Source: Blautia faecis
Lineage (GTDB): Bacteria; Bacillota; Clostridia; Lachnospirales; Lachnospiraceae
Assembly (NCBI RefSeq): GCF_020554845.1
Contig: NZ_JAJCIA010000012.1
Span: 1-64,000 of the forward strand
Reading direction: 5' to 3'
Length of the DNA stretch: 64,000 bases
This document shows positions 33,996-42,670 of this stretch, in pieces (the first letter of the stretch is position 1; each line of letters opens with the position of its first letter). Below the pieces are notes generated by a model. It did no database searches. It was not told where the DNA came from and saw only the letters and a list, made by a program, of their open reading frames with translations. Position numbers and translations under genes: made by a program.

Positions 33996-35075
33996 ATGAA
34001 AGAAACATTGTCAAAGAAAGAAACACCCATAATCATCGGAGCCGGTGTCATCATCGGAATCATTGCAGTGGCTCTGGTATATTTCGGAAACCCTGCAAAT
34101 ATGGGCTTCTGCATTGCCTGCTTCCTGCGTGATACTTCAGGAGCACTGGGATTCCACAGTGCAGCTGCGGTTCAGTACATCCGCCCGGAAATTGTAGGAC
34201 TGGTACTTGGCTCCTGCATTCTTGCTCTTGCAACCAAAGAATTTAAGCCAAGAGGCGGCTCCGCACCTGTTACCCGTTTTGTGATCGGAATGTTCGTTAT
34301 GATCGGCTGCCTGATGTTCCTTGGCTGCCCATTCCGCATGATCCTTCGTCTGGCTGGCGGCGATTTCAACGCCATCTTTGGTTTGATCGGATTTATTGCT
34401 GGAATCCTTGCCGGAGTATTTTTCCTGAAAAAAGGCTATACTCTGAAACGTTCCTATAAAATGCAGCCGGTTGAAGGCGGCATTTTCCCAGTAGTGGAAA
34501 TCGGAATTCTTCTGCTTCTCATTGCAGCACCTGCATTCATCCACTTCACAGAAGCTGACGGTGGTCCTGGAGCAAAGCATGCTGCAATTGCAATCTCCCT
34601 GATCGCAGGGCTTCTGGTAGGTGCACTTGCACAGAGAACCCGCCTGTGTATGGTTGGAGGAATCCGTGACGTGGTACTGTTTGGAGAGTGGAAGCTGCTT
34701 CTTGGATTTATTGCAATTCTGGTAAGTGCGTTGATCGGAAACATGATCCTGGGATATTTTAATCCAGGATTTGCAGGACAACCTGTCGCACATACAGATG
34801 GTCTTTGGAATGCACTTGGAATGGCGCTTGCAGGATTTGGCTGTGTCCTTCTTGGAGGCTGCCCGCTTCGTCAGCTGGTTCTGGCTGGTGAAGGAAACAC
34901 AGACTCCGCCATCACAGTATTTGGTCTGATGGCTGGTGCAGCTGTAGCACATAATTTCGGACTGGCATCTTCTGGAGAAGGCCCGACTGCAAATGGCAAG
35001 ATCGCTGTTGTGATCGGTTTTGTGGTTCTGATCGTGATTGCGACAGTAAATTCCATGCGTAAGAATGAAGCGTGA
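33996..35075 (+). CDS. yedE: YedE-family putative selenium/sulfur transporter
   Basis: A 359-residue polytopic membrane protein with about nine to ten hydrophobic segments. It carries duplicated cysteine motifs, GFCIACFLRDT and FLGCPFRMILRLAGGD in the first half and RLCMVGGIRD and LGGCPLRQLVLAGEGNTDS in the second, typical of the YeeE/YedE family of thiosulfate or selenium carriers. It is followed by TusA-like, DUF3343 and DUF3786 genes, as in known selenium-linked loci. Start follows AAGGAGGAAAG. Confidence 0.88.
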   Translation: MKETLSKKETPIIIGAGVIIGIIAVALVYFGNPANMGFCIACFLRDTSGALGFHSAAAVQYIRPEIVGLVLGSCILALATKEFKPRGGSAPVTRFVIGMFVMIGCLMFLGCPFRMILRLAGGDFNAIFGLIGFIAGILAGVFFLKKGYTLKRSYKMQPVEGGIFPVVEIGILLLLIAAPAFIHFTEADGGPGAKHAAIAISLIAGLLVGALAQRTRLCMVGGIRDVVLFGEWKLLLGFIAILVSALIGNMILGYFNPGFAGQPVAHTDGLWNALGMALAGFGCVLLGGCPLRQLVLAGEGNTDSAITVFGLMAGAAVAHNFGLASSGEGPTANGKIAVVIGFVVLIVIATVNSMRKNEA

Positions 35076-35166
35076 AGTTGATTAAGGACGCTCATTTATA
35101 GTATATCTGTGTAAACAGACAATTCCGTTTAGTTGAAATAATGAAAAATCTAAGGAGATTAAGTGT

Positions 35167-35373
35167 ATGAAAACAATAGATGCAAGAGGGCTTTCCTGCC
35201 CGGAACCTGTGATCCGTACTAAGAATGCGCTGGCATCCGGTGAGAAGGCATATACGGTAATGGTAGATAACGTAACAGCCAAAGAAAACGTATCCCGTTT
35301 CGCCCTGCATCAGGGATATAAGGTGTCTGTAAAAGAGGATGGGGAAGACTTTGTCCTCACTCTTGAGAAATAA
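35167..35373 (+). CDS. TusA-like sulfur carrier (short YedF)
   Basis: A 68-residue protein. DARGLSCPEPVIRTKNAL carries the CPxP motif with the catalytic cysteine near residue 12. YedF proteins in selenium clusters normally have this TusA domain plus a DsrE-like domain of about 120 residues; here only the TusA part is present. It could carry persulfide or perselenide delivered by the desulfurase-like enzyme. Stop and next start overlap as TAATG. Confidence 0.88.
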   Translation: MKTIDARGLSCPEPVIRTKNALASGEKAYTVMVDNVTAKENVSRFALHQGYKVSVKEDGEDFVLTLEK

Positions 35374-35615
35374 TGGGAGATTACATAGCCACATTTTTTT
35401 CCCATTTTGGAGCTATGTCTTTCAAGAAAAAATGTGAGAAAGAGGGATATCCGGCTACGATCATGCCGGTGCCAAGGAATTTAAGCTCTTCCTGCGGAAC
35501 CTGCGTGAAATTCACAGGGGAAGCACAGACTGCGCAAAACTGGAACTCCGATGAAGTGGAGCAGCTGGTAAAAATACTTGAAACAGGAAGCTTTCAAGTT
35601 ATATGGCATAGCTAA
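35373..35615 (+). CDS. DUF3343 protein (putative Se/S carrier)
   Basis: An 80-residue protein matching the DUF3343 pattern: a small alpha/beta unit with FSHFGAMSFKKKCEKEG, then PRNLSSSCGTCVKF containing the paired cysteines near residues 40 and 43. It is translationally coupled to the TusA-like gene. The paired cysteines and location suggest a thiol or selenol relay, which is inference. Confidence 0.85.
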   Translation: MGDYIATFFSHFGAMSFKKKCEKEGYPATIMPVPRNLSSSCGTCVKFTGEAQTAQNWNSDEVEQLVKILETGSFQVIWHS

Positions 35616-35646
35616 AGGTAAATAGCGGATAAGAGGAGAATGTATT

Positions 35647-36285
35647 ATGCCAGAAAACAGGCAGTCTAATTATGACCAGGTAATCGAGAACTGGAGATTG
35701 AAATTCCTGGAAATGGATCAGGAGGAACTGATTCGCAAATTTCAGCTGGAAGCTGATGAGGAGTTTCTTTATATCATCTACTTTTCAAAAAGATTTCGAA
35801 TTGACCGAAAAAACGGATTCATTACAGAAGATGGGAAAAGCCCTGGATTTGATACGGTGATGAATATTTATAATACGTTTTACTATTCAGCAGCTCATCC
35901 TGTGGCATCGGGCAATCTGGTGGCTTTTCGCCAGGTGAAGAGAGTGTATCCTTTTGAGGCTGCTTACAGAAGGACGATTATTTCCAGGCTGCAGGAGCTT
36001 TTCGCCGGGAAAACAGAAGAATTAAGAAAAGCCTGTGAGGTTCTTGGGGGAACTTTGCTTCCTCAGGGAGATGTGGGGTATGTGCTTCCGGTATTTCCTT
36101 TTTTGAATATTGCAGTTTTGTTCTGGGATAAGGATGAGGAATTTGAAGCACAGGCAAACATGCTTTTTGATTCGGAAATCACAGAGTTCATGCATGAGGA
36201 AAACGTAGTGTGTGTGGCGGCGGACGCGGTGTATTATCTTACATTGGCTGCCGGAATGACGCCAGAGAAGATATATGCCCAATAG
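35647..36285 (+). CDS. DUF3786 protein
   Basis: A 212-residue soluble protein of the DUF3786 type: FLYIIYFSKRFRIDRKNGFI, then NTFYYSAAHPVASGNLVAF and FPFLNIAVLFWDKDEEFEAQ. Proteins of this family are found with cobalamin- or selenium-related gene sets in anaerobes; no biochemical role is known to me. It closes the YedE cluster and is followed by a terminator. Confidence 0.82.
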   Translation: MPENRQSNYDQVIENWRLKFLEMDQEELIRKFQLEADEEFLYIIYFSKRFRIDRKNGFITEDGKSPGFDTVMNIYNTFYYSAAHPVASGNLVAFRQVKRVYPFEAAYRRTIISRLQELFAGKTEELRKACEVLGGTLLPQGDVGYVLPVFPFLNIAVLFWDKDEEFEAQANMLFDSEITEFMHEENVVCVAADAVYYLTLAAGMTPEKIYAQ

Positions 36286-36299
36286 GGGATTATAATATA

Positions 36300-36330
36300 A
36301 AAAAGGTCGTATATGTCAGCGGCCTTTTTA
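36300..36330 (+). terminator. Terminator of the YedE cluster
   Basis: AAAAAGGTC (36300-36308) pairs with GGCCTTTTT (36321-36329), one pair being G-T; the U run is part of the stem. Confidence 0.7.
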
Positions 36331-36416
36331 TATTGCAAAAAATACTGACCAAATCTTCTATATCATAAAGAGTTTTGCCAGATGAAATTTTTTTCTTGCA
36401 AACTTTATGTGACAAC

Positions 36417-36432
36417 CTTACAACATTGTAAG
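36417..36432. promoter_or_regulatory. Inverted repeat matching BceR-type operators
   Basis: CTTACAA-CA-TTGTAAG is a perfect 7-bp inverted repeat and contains TTACA-N4-TGTAA, the form described for response regulators of BceRS-like systems. It lies 115 bases before the BceA-like gene. A TATACT box follows at 36486-36491 with no good minus-35 box, as expected for an activated promoter. Confidence 0.6.
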
Positions 36433-36546
36433 ATTCTGCCTGCATTTTGTAATCTGATTCGATGGCAGCAAGTGACTTTTTTAAGTATACTGTTTTTTGC
36501 AAGGAAGCGTATGAAAAAGCTCATTGATAAAGGAGAGGAGTAAAAA

Positions 36547-37314
36547 ATGTCATTACTTGAAGTTACAAATCTGAAAAAAATATATACCACTCGTTTTGGC
36601 GGAAATAAGGTGCAGGCATTGAACAATGTGAATTTTTCTGTGGAAAAAGGTGAATTTGTTGCAATTATGGGAGAAAGCGGTTCCGGAAAAACTACACTTC
36701 TGAATATTCTTGCAACACTGGATAAACCTACTTCCGGAGACGTACTTCTGGATGGAAAAAGCCTGGGACACCTTTCTGATAAGGAGATTTCTACATTTCG
36801 AAGAAAAAATCTGGGCTTTGTGTTCCAGGATTTTAATCTTCTTGATACCTTCAGCCTGAGGGATAATATTTATCTGCCGCTGGTGCTGGCTGGTGAAGAT
36901 TACCGGGAAATGGGGCAGAAAATCCGCCCTATTGCACAGGCTCTTCATATTTATGAGCTGCTGGAAAAATATCCTTATGAGGTCTCTGGAGGACAGAAAC
37001 AAAGATGTGCAGTTGCCAGGGCTCTGATTACACAGCCGCGCCTGGTCCTTGCGGATGAACCCACAGGGGCTCTCGATTCCAAGGCTGCAAATGCTCTTCT
37101 GGACGTTTTCGGAGAGATAAACAGACAGGGACAGACCATTCTCATGGTTACTCACAGCGCCCAGGCAGCTAGCCGGGCATCCAGGGTTCTGTTCATAAAA
37201 GATGGTGAAGTTTTCCACCAGATCTATCGCGGCGAGAAAACAAAAGAGGAGATGTATCAGATGATTTCCGATACCTTAACTATTTTGATGACGGGCGGTG
37301 AGTATCATGCGTAA
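36547..37314 (+). CDS. BceA-like ABC transporter ATPase (antimicrobial peptide resistance)
   Basis: A 255-residue ATPase of the MacB/BceA group: Walker A GESGSGKTT, Q-loop VFQDFNLLDTFSLRDNI, signature VSGGQKQRCAVARAL, Walker B LVLADEPTGALD, switch VTHSAQAA. The LLDTFS and DEPTGALD forms are typical of bacitracin/lantibiotic export or sensing complexes. It overlaps the permease gene. The usual adjacent BceRS two-component genes are absent from this window. A BceR-like site lies upstream. Confidence 0.9.
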   Translation: MSLLEVTNLKKIYTTRFGGNKVQALNNVNFSVEKGEFVAIMGESGSGKTTLLNILATLDKPTSGDVLLDGKSLGHLSDKEISTFRRKNLGFVFQDFNLLDTFSLRDNIYLPLVLAGEDYREMGQKIRPIAQALHIYELLEKYPYEVSGGQKQRCAVARALITQPRLVLADEPTGALDSKAANALLDVFGEINRQGQTILMVTHSAQAASRASRVLFIKDGEVFHQIYRGEKTKEEMYQMISDTLTILMTGGEYHA

Positions 37315-39328
37315 GGGATTTTTTGCCAGGCTGGCAGTTGTAAACATCCGAAAAAACAAACAGATCTATGTGACCTATATTCTGGCGTGTCTGTTCAATG
37401 TGGCAATGCTGTATATGATGCTTTTTATCAATCATAATGCAGGAATGAAAACGATCCGTCACAGTGGTGACGTGTTGATGATCACGACTATGGGAGTTGG
37501 CGTTATTGTTATTTTCTCCTTTATTTTCCTGTTGTACAGCAACAGTTTCCTCATGAAAAGAAGACAAAAGGAACTGGGACTTTACAACATTCTCGGTTTG
37601 GAAAAGAAGCATATCAGCAGGGTTATGATGCTGGAGAATCTGTTTAGTGCCTTGATCAGTTTTGTTGGCGGAATCCTTGTGGGAATTCTGGGAAGCAAGC
37701 TGGCGCTTCTGCTGCTCTTGAAACTGATCAAGGTTCCGGCGTCCTTTGGGTTCGAAGTCAGCGTTCCGGCAATCAGAATATGCCTGGAAGTGTTTGGAGC
37801 TATTTTTGTTTTGATCCTTCTGGTAAATATCAGGAAGGTTTACAAAACAAACCCGATTCAGCTTCTTCAGGCACAAAATGCAGGGGAAAAGGAACCAAAA
37901 GCAAAATGGCTGATGGCGGTTGCTGGTTTTATCTGTCTGTTTATCGGATATTATATTGCCATTACCACAGAGTCACCTCTTTCGGCGCTGGCGCTGTTCT
38001 TTGTGGCAGTGGTTCTGGTAATGGCAGGAACGTATCTTCTTTTTACAGCAGGAAGCATTGTGGTGCTCAAAGTTCTGCGCTGGAATAAGAAATTTTATTA
38101 TAAAACCAAGAATTTTACTGCTGTTTCCGGTATGCTGTACCGCATGAAACAAAATGCAGTTGGACTTGCAAGTATCTGCATTCTGAGCACAGGCGTACTT
38201 CTGATGATCTCTTCTACGGTGTGCCTGAATTCCGGACTGGATGATATTATGAACAAACGCTGTCCGGCGGATGTGAATGTGCTGTACCGGGGAAATTCTT
38301 ATGAAGATCTGGAAAAAATGAGAGAGAAATTACTGGGAAAAATTGAAAACCAGGTTTCTTATGAGAAAATTAACACCGAAATTGCTTTTTCCTCTACGCT
38401 TGTGGGAAGCGAAGATGGGAGCTGGAAATTTGCAAATGTTGATGGGAGTTCCCTTATGGCAATGCCAGCCTCATTGGAAACCCTTACCGTGGTTCCACAG
38501 GAAGAGTATGCCAGGGTTACGGGAGAAGAGATTTCCCTTGCGCCAGGTGAAGTTCTTGCTTACCACAATGGAAAAACAGACGGTGAGACTCTGGAGATTC
38601 ATAACAAGGTTTACCAGGTGAAAGAATGGCTGAAAAATTATCAGTATGTGGGAGATAATTTTTCTTCTATGGATTCTTTGAAGCTGGTTGTAAATGACGA
38701 AGACTTTTTTGCTTTGTTTTTGCAGCAGGAGGAAGTTTATCAAAGTGCAATGTCTCTGATGGAACTGGAAACGGATGTGTATCTGTCTGGAAGTGAAGAA
38801 GAAAAATATGCATCTGCCATCAAAGTAAGCGATCTTGCATCGGAGCTTCTGGATTCCGAAAAAGCAGCTGGAACTATAGAAGTGGGAATGAACTACAGTA
38901 CTATAAAACAGGAACTGTATAACAGTTTTTACAGTATGTTCGGTGGAATTTTGTTCCTTGGAATTTTCCTTGGACTGCTGTTTCTGATGGGGGCGGCTAT
39001 GATCATTTACTACAAGCAGGTTTCAGAGGGCTATGAGGATAAGGAACGGTTCGAGATCATGCAGAAGGTGGGCATGACTCATAAAGAGGTGAAATCTTCC
39101 ATTCACAGACAGATCCTTATGGTATTTTTCCTTCCTCTTGGAATGGCAGCACTGCATATTGCTATGGCATTTCCTATGGTAAAGAGACTGCTGGCGCTGT
39201 TTAGCATGACAAACAGCGGTTTGTTTGCCAGATGCACGGTGGTGACATTATTGGTATTTGCTTTGGTTTATGGCGTGATTTATGGGCTGACAGCGAAGGT
39301 TTATTACAAGATTGTAGAGAGAAAGTGA
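37307..39328 (+). CDS. BceB-like FtsX-family permease
   Basis: A 673-residue membrane protein. Membrane segments cluster as in BceB: one near the N-terminus (YVTYILACLFNVAMLYMMLF), then a group up to about residue 310, a large extracytoplasmic domain of about 210 residues (roughly 320-530), and FtsX-type segments at the end. The large external domain is the peptide-sensing feature of BceB. The ATG at 37307 lies inside the end of the ATPase gene. Confidence 0.9.
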   Translation: MRKGFFARLAVVNIRKNKQIYVTYILACLFNVAMLYMMLFINHNAGMKTIRHSGDVLMITTMGVGVIVIFSFIFLLYSNSFLMKRRQKELGLYNILGLEKKHISRVMMLENLFSALISFVGGILVGILGSKLALLLLLKLIKVPASFGFEVSVPAIRICLEVFGAIFVLILLVNIRKVYKTNPIQLLQAQNAGEKEPKAKWLMAVAGFICLFIGYYIAITTESPLSALALFFVAVVLVMAGTYLLFTAGSIVVLKVLRWNKKFYYKTKNFTAVSGMLYRMKQNAVGLASICILSTGVLLMISSTVCLNSGLDDIMNKRCPADVNVLYRGNSYEDLEKMREKLLGKIENQVSYEKINTEIAFSSTLVGSEDGSWKFANVDGSSLMAMPASLETLTVVPQEEYARVTGEEISLAPGEVLAYHNGKTDGETLEIHNKVYQVKEWLKNYQYVGDNFSSMDSLKLVVNDEDFFALFLQQEEVYQSAMSLMELETDVYLSGSEEEKYASAIKVSDLASELLDSEKAAGTIEVGMNYSTIKQELYNSFYSMFGGILFLGIFLGLLFLMGAAMIIYYKQVSEGYEDKERFEIMQKVGMTHKEVKSSIHRQILMVFFLPLGMAALHIAMAFPMVKRLLALFSMTNSGLFARCTVVTLLVFALVYGVIYGLTAKVYYKIVERK

Positions 39329-39346
39329 GAATACAAGGGATAATAG

Positions 39347-39416
39347 TTGAATTTATTAGTGTAAAGTGCTACAATGAGAGAGCCTGGGAGGCCAAAACTG
39401 TTTCCCAGGCTCTTTG
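39347..39416 (+). promoter_or_regulatory. azlCD promoter with a hairpin at the transcript 5' end
   Basis: TTGAAT (39347-39352) and TACAAT (39370-39375) with a 17-base spacer form a near-consensus promoter. AGAGCCTGGGA (39379-39389) and TCCCAGGCTCT (39402-39412) form an 11-bp perfect stem with a T-rich end immediately at the expected start site. It may also terminate transcription from the BceB gene, or stabilise or attenuate the azlCD message. Confidence 0.6.
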
Positions 39417-39449
39417 CGTGACTACAGAAGAAACCGGAGGAAATCTCTC

Positions 39450-40175
39450 ATGAAAAAAGAGAGCTTTAAACAAGGAATTACAGATGGAATCCCCATTGCC
39501 CTGGGGTATCTGGCTGTTTCCTTTACGTTTGGTATGATGGCGGTGCAGGGCGGACTGTCTATCTGGCAGGCGGTCTTGATTTCTTTGACGAATCTTACGT
39601 CAGCGGGACAATTTGCAGGTCTTGATATTATCATAGCAGGAGGTTCCTTATGGGAAATGGCACTTACTCAGCTGATTATCAATCTGAGATACTGTCTGAT
39701 GTCGTTTTCCCTTTCACAGAAGCTAAGACGTGATGAAACTTGGGGGCATCGTTACGGAGTTGCATTTGGCGTAACAGATGAGATATTCGGAGTCAGTGCC
39801 AGTAAACCGGGGAAAGTCAGTGCGTTTTATAATTATGGTGTAATGAGTGTAGCAATCCCGGGATGGACCATTGGAACCCTGCTTGGAGCTATTTCAGGAA
39901 GTATTCTTCCTAATTTTATTATGAGTGCACTTGGAGTTGCCATTTATGGAATGTTTTTGGCTGTCATTATTCCGCCATCCAAGAAAAACAAAGCAGTGCT
40001 TCTGGTTGTTCTTGGAGCAATGGCAGTGAGCGCATTATTTGCCTGGGTTCCTGTATTATCGAAAGTCTCATCCGGATTTGTGATTATTATTACTACAATT
40101 CTGGTAGCCGGACTGGCAGCATGGCTTTGCCCGGTTGATGAAGAAAATGCCAAGGAGGAAGCTCATGAAGCCTAA
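39450..40175 (+). CDS. azlC: AzlC-family branched-chain amino acid exporter, large subunit
   Basis: A 241-residue membrane protein. The opening FKQGITDGIPIALGYLAVSF and the ALTQLIINLRYCLMSFSLSQ segment are AzlC hallmarks. With AzlD it exports branched-chain amino acids or analogues. The start at 39450 follows CCGGAGG. It overlaps azlD by 11 bases. Confidence 0.92.
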   Translation: MKKESFKQGITDGIPIALGYLAVSFTFGMMAVQGGLSIWQAVLISLTNLTSAGQFAGLDIIIAGGSLWEMALTQLIINLRYCLMSFSLSQKLRRDETWGHRYGVAFGVTDEIFGVSASKPGKVSAFYNYGVMSVAIPGWTIGTLLGAISGSILPNFIMSALGVAIYGMFLAVIIPPSKKNKAVLLVVLGAMAVSALFAWVPVLSKVSSGFVIIITTILVAGLAAWLCPVDEENAKEEAHEA

Positions 40176-40482
40176 TGTTTATATTTATATCCTGGTTATG
40201 GCTGGCGTTACATATTTGATCCGTATGCTGCCATTGGCACTGGCGAAGAAGGAGATTACCAATCCTTTTATAAAATCATTTCTGTTTTATGTGCCCTATG
40301 CCTGTCTGGCAGCTATGACGTTTCCGGCGATTTTGTCGGCAACGGCAAGTGTAATTTCAGCTGTAGTGGGATTTGTAGTGGCGCTGATTGCAGCGTACAA
40401 AGAGAAGAGTCTGCTGACTGTGGCGCTTCTTGCCTGTGGTGCAGTATTTATTGTAGAAAGAATAATGGCCTTTGCGGTGTAA
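40165..40482 (+). CDS. azlD: AzlD-family branched-chain amino acid exporter, small subunit
   Basis: A 105-residue protein with about four membrane segments. TYLIRMLPLALAKKEITNPF and the YVPYACLAAMTFPAIL segment are typical of AzlD. Start ATG at 40165 follows AAGGAGGAAG within the end of azlC. The terminator stem begins inside its last codons. Confidence 0.92.
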   Translation: MKPNVYIYILVMAGVTYLIRMLPLALAKKEITNPFIKSFLFYVPYACLAAMTFPAILSATASVISAVVGFVVALIAAYKEKSLLTVALLACGAVFIVERIMAFAV

Positions 40483-40519
40483 GCATTACAAAATGCCTAC
40501 AGTCCGCAAGGGCCTTTTT
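40467..40519. terminator. Terminator between azlD and dapF
   Basis: GGCCTTTGCGG (40467-40477) pairs with CCGCAAGGGCC (40504-40514) with one G-T pair, and a T run follows. An inner hairpin GCATT/AATGC fills the loop. It overlaps the azlD stop and serves the plus strand, possibly also dapF. Confidence 0.75.
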
Positions 40520-40525
40520 ATTGAG

Positions 40526-41380
40526 TCATTCTCCAAGAAATCCCAGATCAATTTCCCCATCAAATACAGTAGTCGCCGGACCAGTCATATAAACCTGATC
40601 GTCATTTTCGTCCCAGAAAATATTAAGATCGCCACCAAGAAGCTTCACGGTAACCGGCTGATCACGGTCAACCAGCCCGTTCAAAATAGAAGCAACTGCA
40701 ACTGCGCAGGCACCTGTTCCACAAGCCAGAGTCTCACCGGAACCGCGCTCCCAGACTCTCATCTGGACAGTGTGTCGGTCGATGACTTTTACGAATTCGG
40801 TATTGACGCGGTCAGGGAAATTTATATGGTTTTCAAAAGATGGACCGATCTTTTCGATTTCCAGCCCGTCTACGTCATTCATGTATACGATGGCGTGAGG
40901 ATTTCCCATGGAAACAGCTGTAAAGTGATAAATCTGTCCGTCTACTTCAATAGGGGCATTTACGACCTGCTCAGACTCAGATACAACTGGAATCAGAGAA
41001 GCCTGAAGAATAGGGGCGCCCATATTGACCTTTACCATACTGACTTTTCCGTCACGGATAGAAAGATCCAGATATTTCACGCCGCTTTTGGTCGCTACGC
41101 TGATACTGGTCTTGTTTACAATGCCGTAATCGTAAGCATACTTGGCTACACAGCGGATGCCATTGCCGCACATAGCACCCTGGGAACCATCCAGGTTGTA
41201 CATATCCATCTCACAGTCTGCAATGTCAGACGGCTTAATCAGAATCAGTCCGTCTGAGCCAATTCCAAAATGTCTGTCACTCACAAATTTGGCAACTGCT
41301 GATGGATCTTTCACAGTTTCTTTAAAACAGTTCACATATACATAATCGTTGCCGATACCATGCATTTTTGTAAATTTCAT
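40526..41380 (-). CDS. dapF: Diaminopimelate epimerase
   Basis: A 284-residue enzyme of normal length that interconverts LL- and meso-diaminopimelate for lysine and peptidoglycan synthesis. The two catalytic cysteines are in MCGNGIRC and ACGTGACAVA, the latter preceded by ERGSGET. The N-terminus KFTKMHGIGNDYVYV is typical. It agrees with the meso-DAP-type MurE in this window. It is transcribed alone, convergent with azlCD. Confidence 0.96.
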   Translation of the reverse strand: MKFTKMHGIGNDYVYVNCFKETVKDPSAVAKFVSDRHFGIGSDGLILIKPSDIADCEMDMYNLDGSQGAMCGNGIRCVAKYAYDYGIVNKTSISVATKSGVKYLDLSIRDGKVSMVKVNMGAPILQASLIPVVSESEQVVNAPIEVDGQIYHFTAVSMGNPHAIVYMNDVDGLEIEKIGPSFENHINFPDRVNTEFVKVIDRHTVQMRVWERGSGETLACGTGACAVAVASILNGLVDRDQPVTVKLLGGDLNIFWDENDDQVYMTGPATTVFDGEIDLGFLGE

Positions 41381-41716
41381 AACAAATACCTCCTGTTTAG
41401 GCGGTTAACGCCTTGGTCATTCAATTATTTAATTACTCCACACGAATCATATCATAACACAGATCTGTTATCAAAAAGTGAATTTTTCCAAATAATGACA
41501 AAGAAGTTGGGGAAATTTATGGAAACTCTTGCATTTTTCCCAAAAGCTGATAAAATGAGGAAAAGATAGATGAATGAATATGCAGAAAGCATGAATAATT
41601 ATGTCCCCATCTTGTGAAGTCGGTTGTTGTGGAAGAAATAAATAGCAACAGCTTACTATGTGGATGAAGATATAAGGAACTGGTTCTGTATATGAGATTA
41701 AGAGGAGGAAAAGAAT
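41381..41716. promoter_or_regulatory. Divergent region between dapF and the permuted binding-protein gene
   Basis: No gene is seen. A plus-strand promoter has TTGCAT (41529-41534) and TAAAAT (41551-41556), 16 bases apart, giving a leader of about 150 bases ahead of the binding-protein gene. A small dyad ATAACA-N6-TGTTAT lies at 41454-41471 on the dapF side. No riboswitch family is recognised. Confidence 0.55.
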
Positions 41717-42496
41717 ATGAAAAAATTAGTAGCTCTTGCACTTGGCACAGTAATGGCAGTTTCCATGACTGCTGGCGTATCTGCTGCAACTGTTGAGTCA
41801 AAGGATGATCTTAAGAATGCAACAATCGGTGTACAGCTTGGTACAACCGGTGATATTGAAGCTAGTGAATATGAGGCTGACGGAGCAACTGTTAAGCGTT
41901 ACAGCAAAGGAAGCGAAGCAATCCAGGCACTTATGGCCGGTCAGATTGACTGTGTGATCATCGACTCACAGCCAGCTCAGAAATTTGTTGAGAATGCAGA
42001 CGGACTGAAGATCCTGGACGAGCCATTCGTTGAAGAAGAGTATGCAATCTGCCTGAAGAAAGGCAATGATGAGCTTCTTGACAAGATTAACGGCGCATTA
42101 AAAGAACTGAAAGAGGACGGAACTGTTGATGATATTATGAACAACTACATCGGTGATAACATTGGCGAGACACCATATGAGTCTCCGGAAGATGTAGACC
42201 GTTCCAACGGAACTCTTGTAATGGCAACAAACGCTGAGTTCGAGCCATATGAGTACCGTGACGGTGATGAGATTGTTGGTATCGACGCTGATATTGCACA
42301 GGCAATCTGCGATAAGCTTGGATATGAGCTTGAGATCGACGATATGGAGTTTGATGCAATCCTTGCTGCAGTGCAGTCTGGAAAAGCTGATTTCGGTGCT
42401 GCCGGAATGACCGTTACAGAGGATCGTCTGGAGAGCGTTGATTTCACAGACACCTATGCAAATGCAAGCCAGGTTATCATTGTAAAAGCTGACTGA
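41717..42496 (+). CDS. Circularly permuted family-3 amino-acid-binding protein
   Basis: A 259-residue secreted protein with a signal peptide of about 23 residues. The order of the family-3 fold is reversed: residues 27-145 (DDLKNATIGVQLGTTGD to VDDIMNNYIGD) correspond to the second half of a normal binding protein, then a linker (146-163), then residues 164-259 (NGTLVMATNAEFEPYEY to SQVIIVKAD), which is the normal first half. The conventional binding protein at 16242-17102 aligns in the swapped order. All key motifs are present, so it is probably functional. It heads an importer operon with permease and ATPase. Confidence 0.9.
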   Translation: MKKLVALALGTVMAVSMTAGVSAATVESKDDLKNATIGVQLGTTGDIEASEYEADGATVKRYSKGSEAIQALMAGQIDCVIIDSQPAQKFVENADGLKILDEPFVEEEYAICLKKGNDELLDKINGALKELKEDGTVDDIMNNYIGDNIGETPYESPEDVDRSNGTLVMATNAEFEPYEYRDGDEIVGIDADIAQAICDKLGYELEIDDMEFDAILAAVQSGKADFGAAGMTVTEDRLESVDFTDTYANASQVIIVKAD

Positions 42497-42531
42497 TAGA
42501 AATAATACAGCATAAGCTGTCAGAGAAGTGT

Positions 42532-42670
42532 GAGTCACCTAGATGAATGCTGTTTGGGAAAAGCTTGGAATGTATAAGCTTTGGATACAGGCAGATCAAG
42601 GTGACTCCTACTAATGTTACTGACTGAAAGAATGAAAACAGCCAGCATACAGTTCTGGCAGCTTTTCCTA
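42532..42670 (+). other. Structured intercistronic RNA between binding protein and permease
   Basis: The 241-base gap carries nested complementary arms: GAGTCACCT (42532-42540) with AGGTGACTC (42599-42607), and inside it AAAGCTT with AAGCTTT. Downstream GCCAG/CTGGC, flanked by AAAA and TTTT (about 42633-42667), looks like a terminator. This probably limits transcription or stabilises the upstream binding-protein message; a metabolite sensor is possible but no family is recognised. Confidence 0.5.

Noticed and set aside
34137..34952. A minus-strand open frame of 271 codons over the YedE gene
   Set aside because: It is a shadow of a well-supported membrane-protein gene; the translation is Ser/Lys/Cys-rich without motifs.
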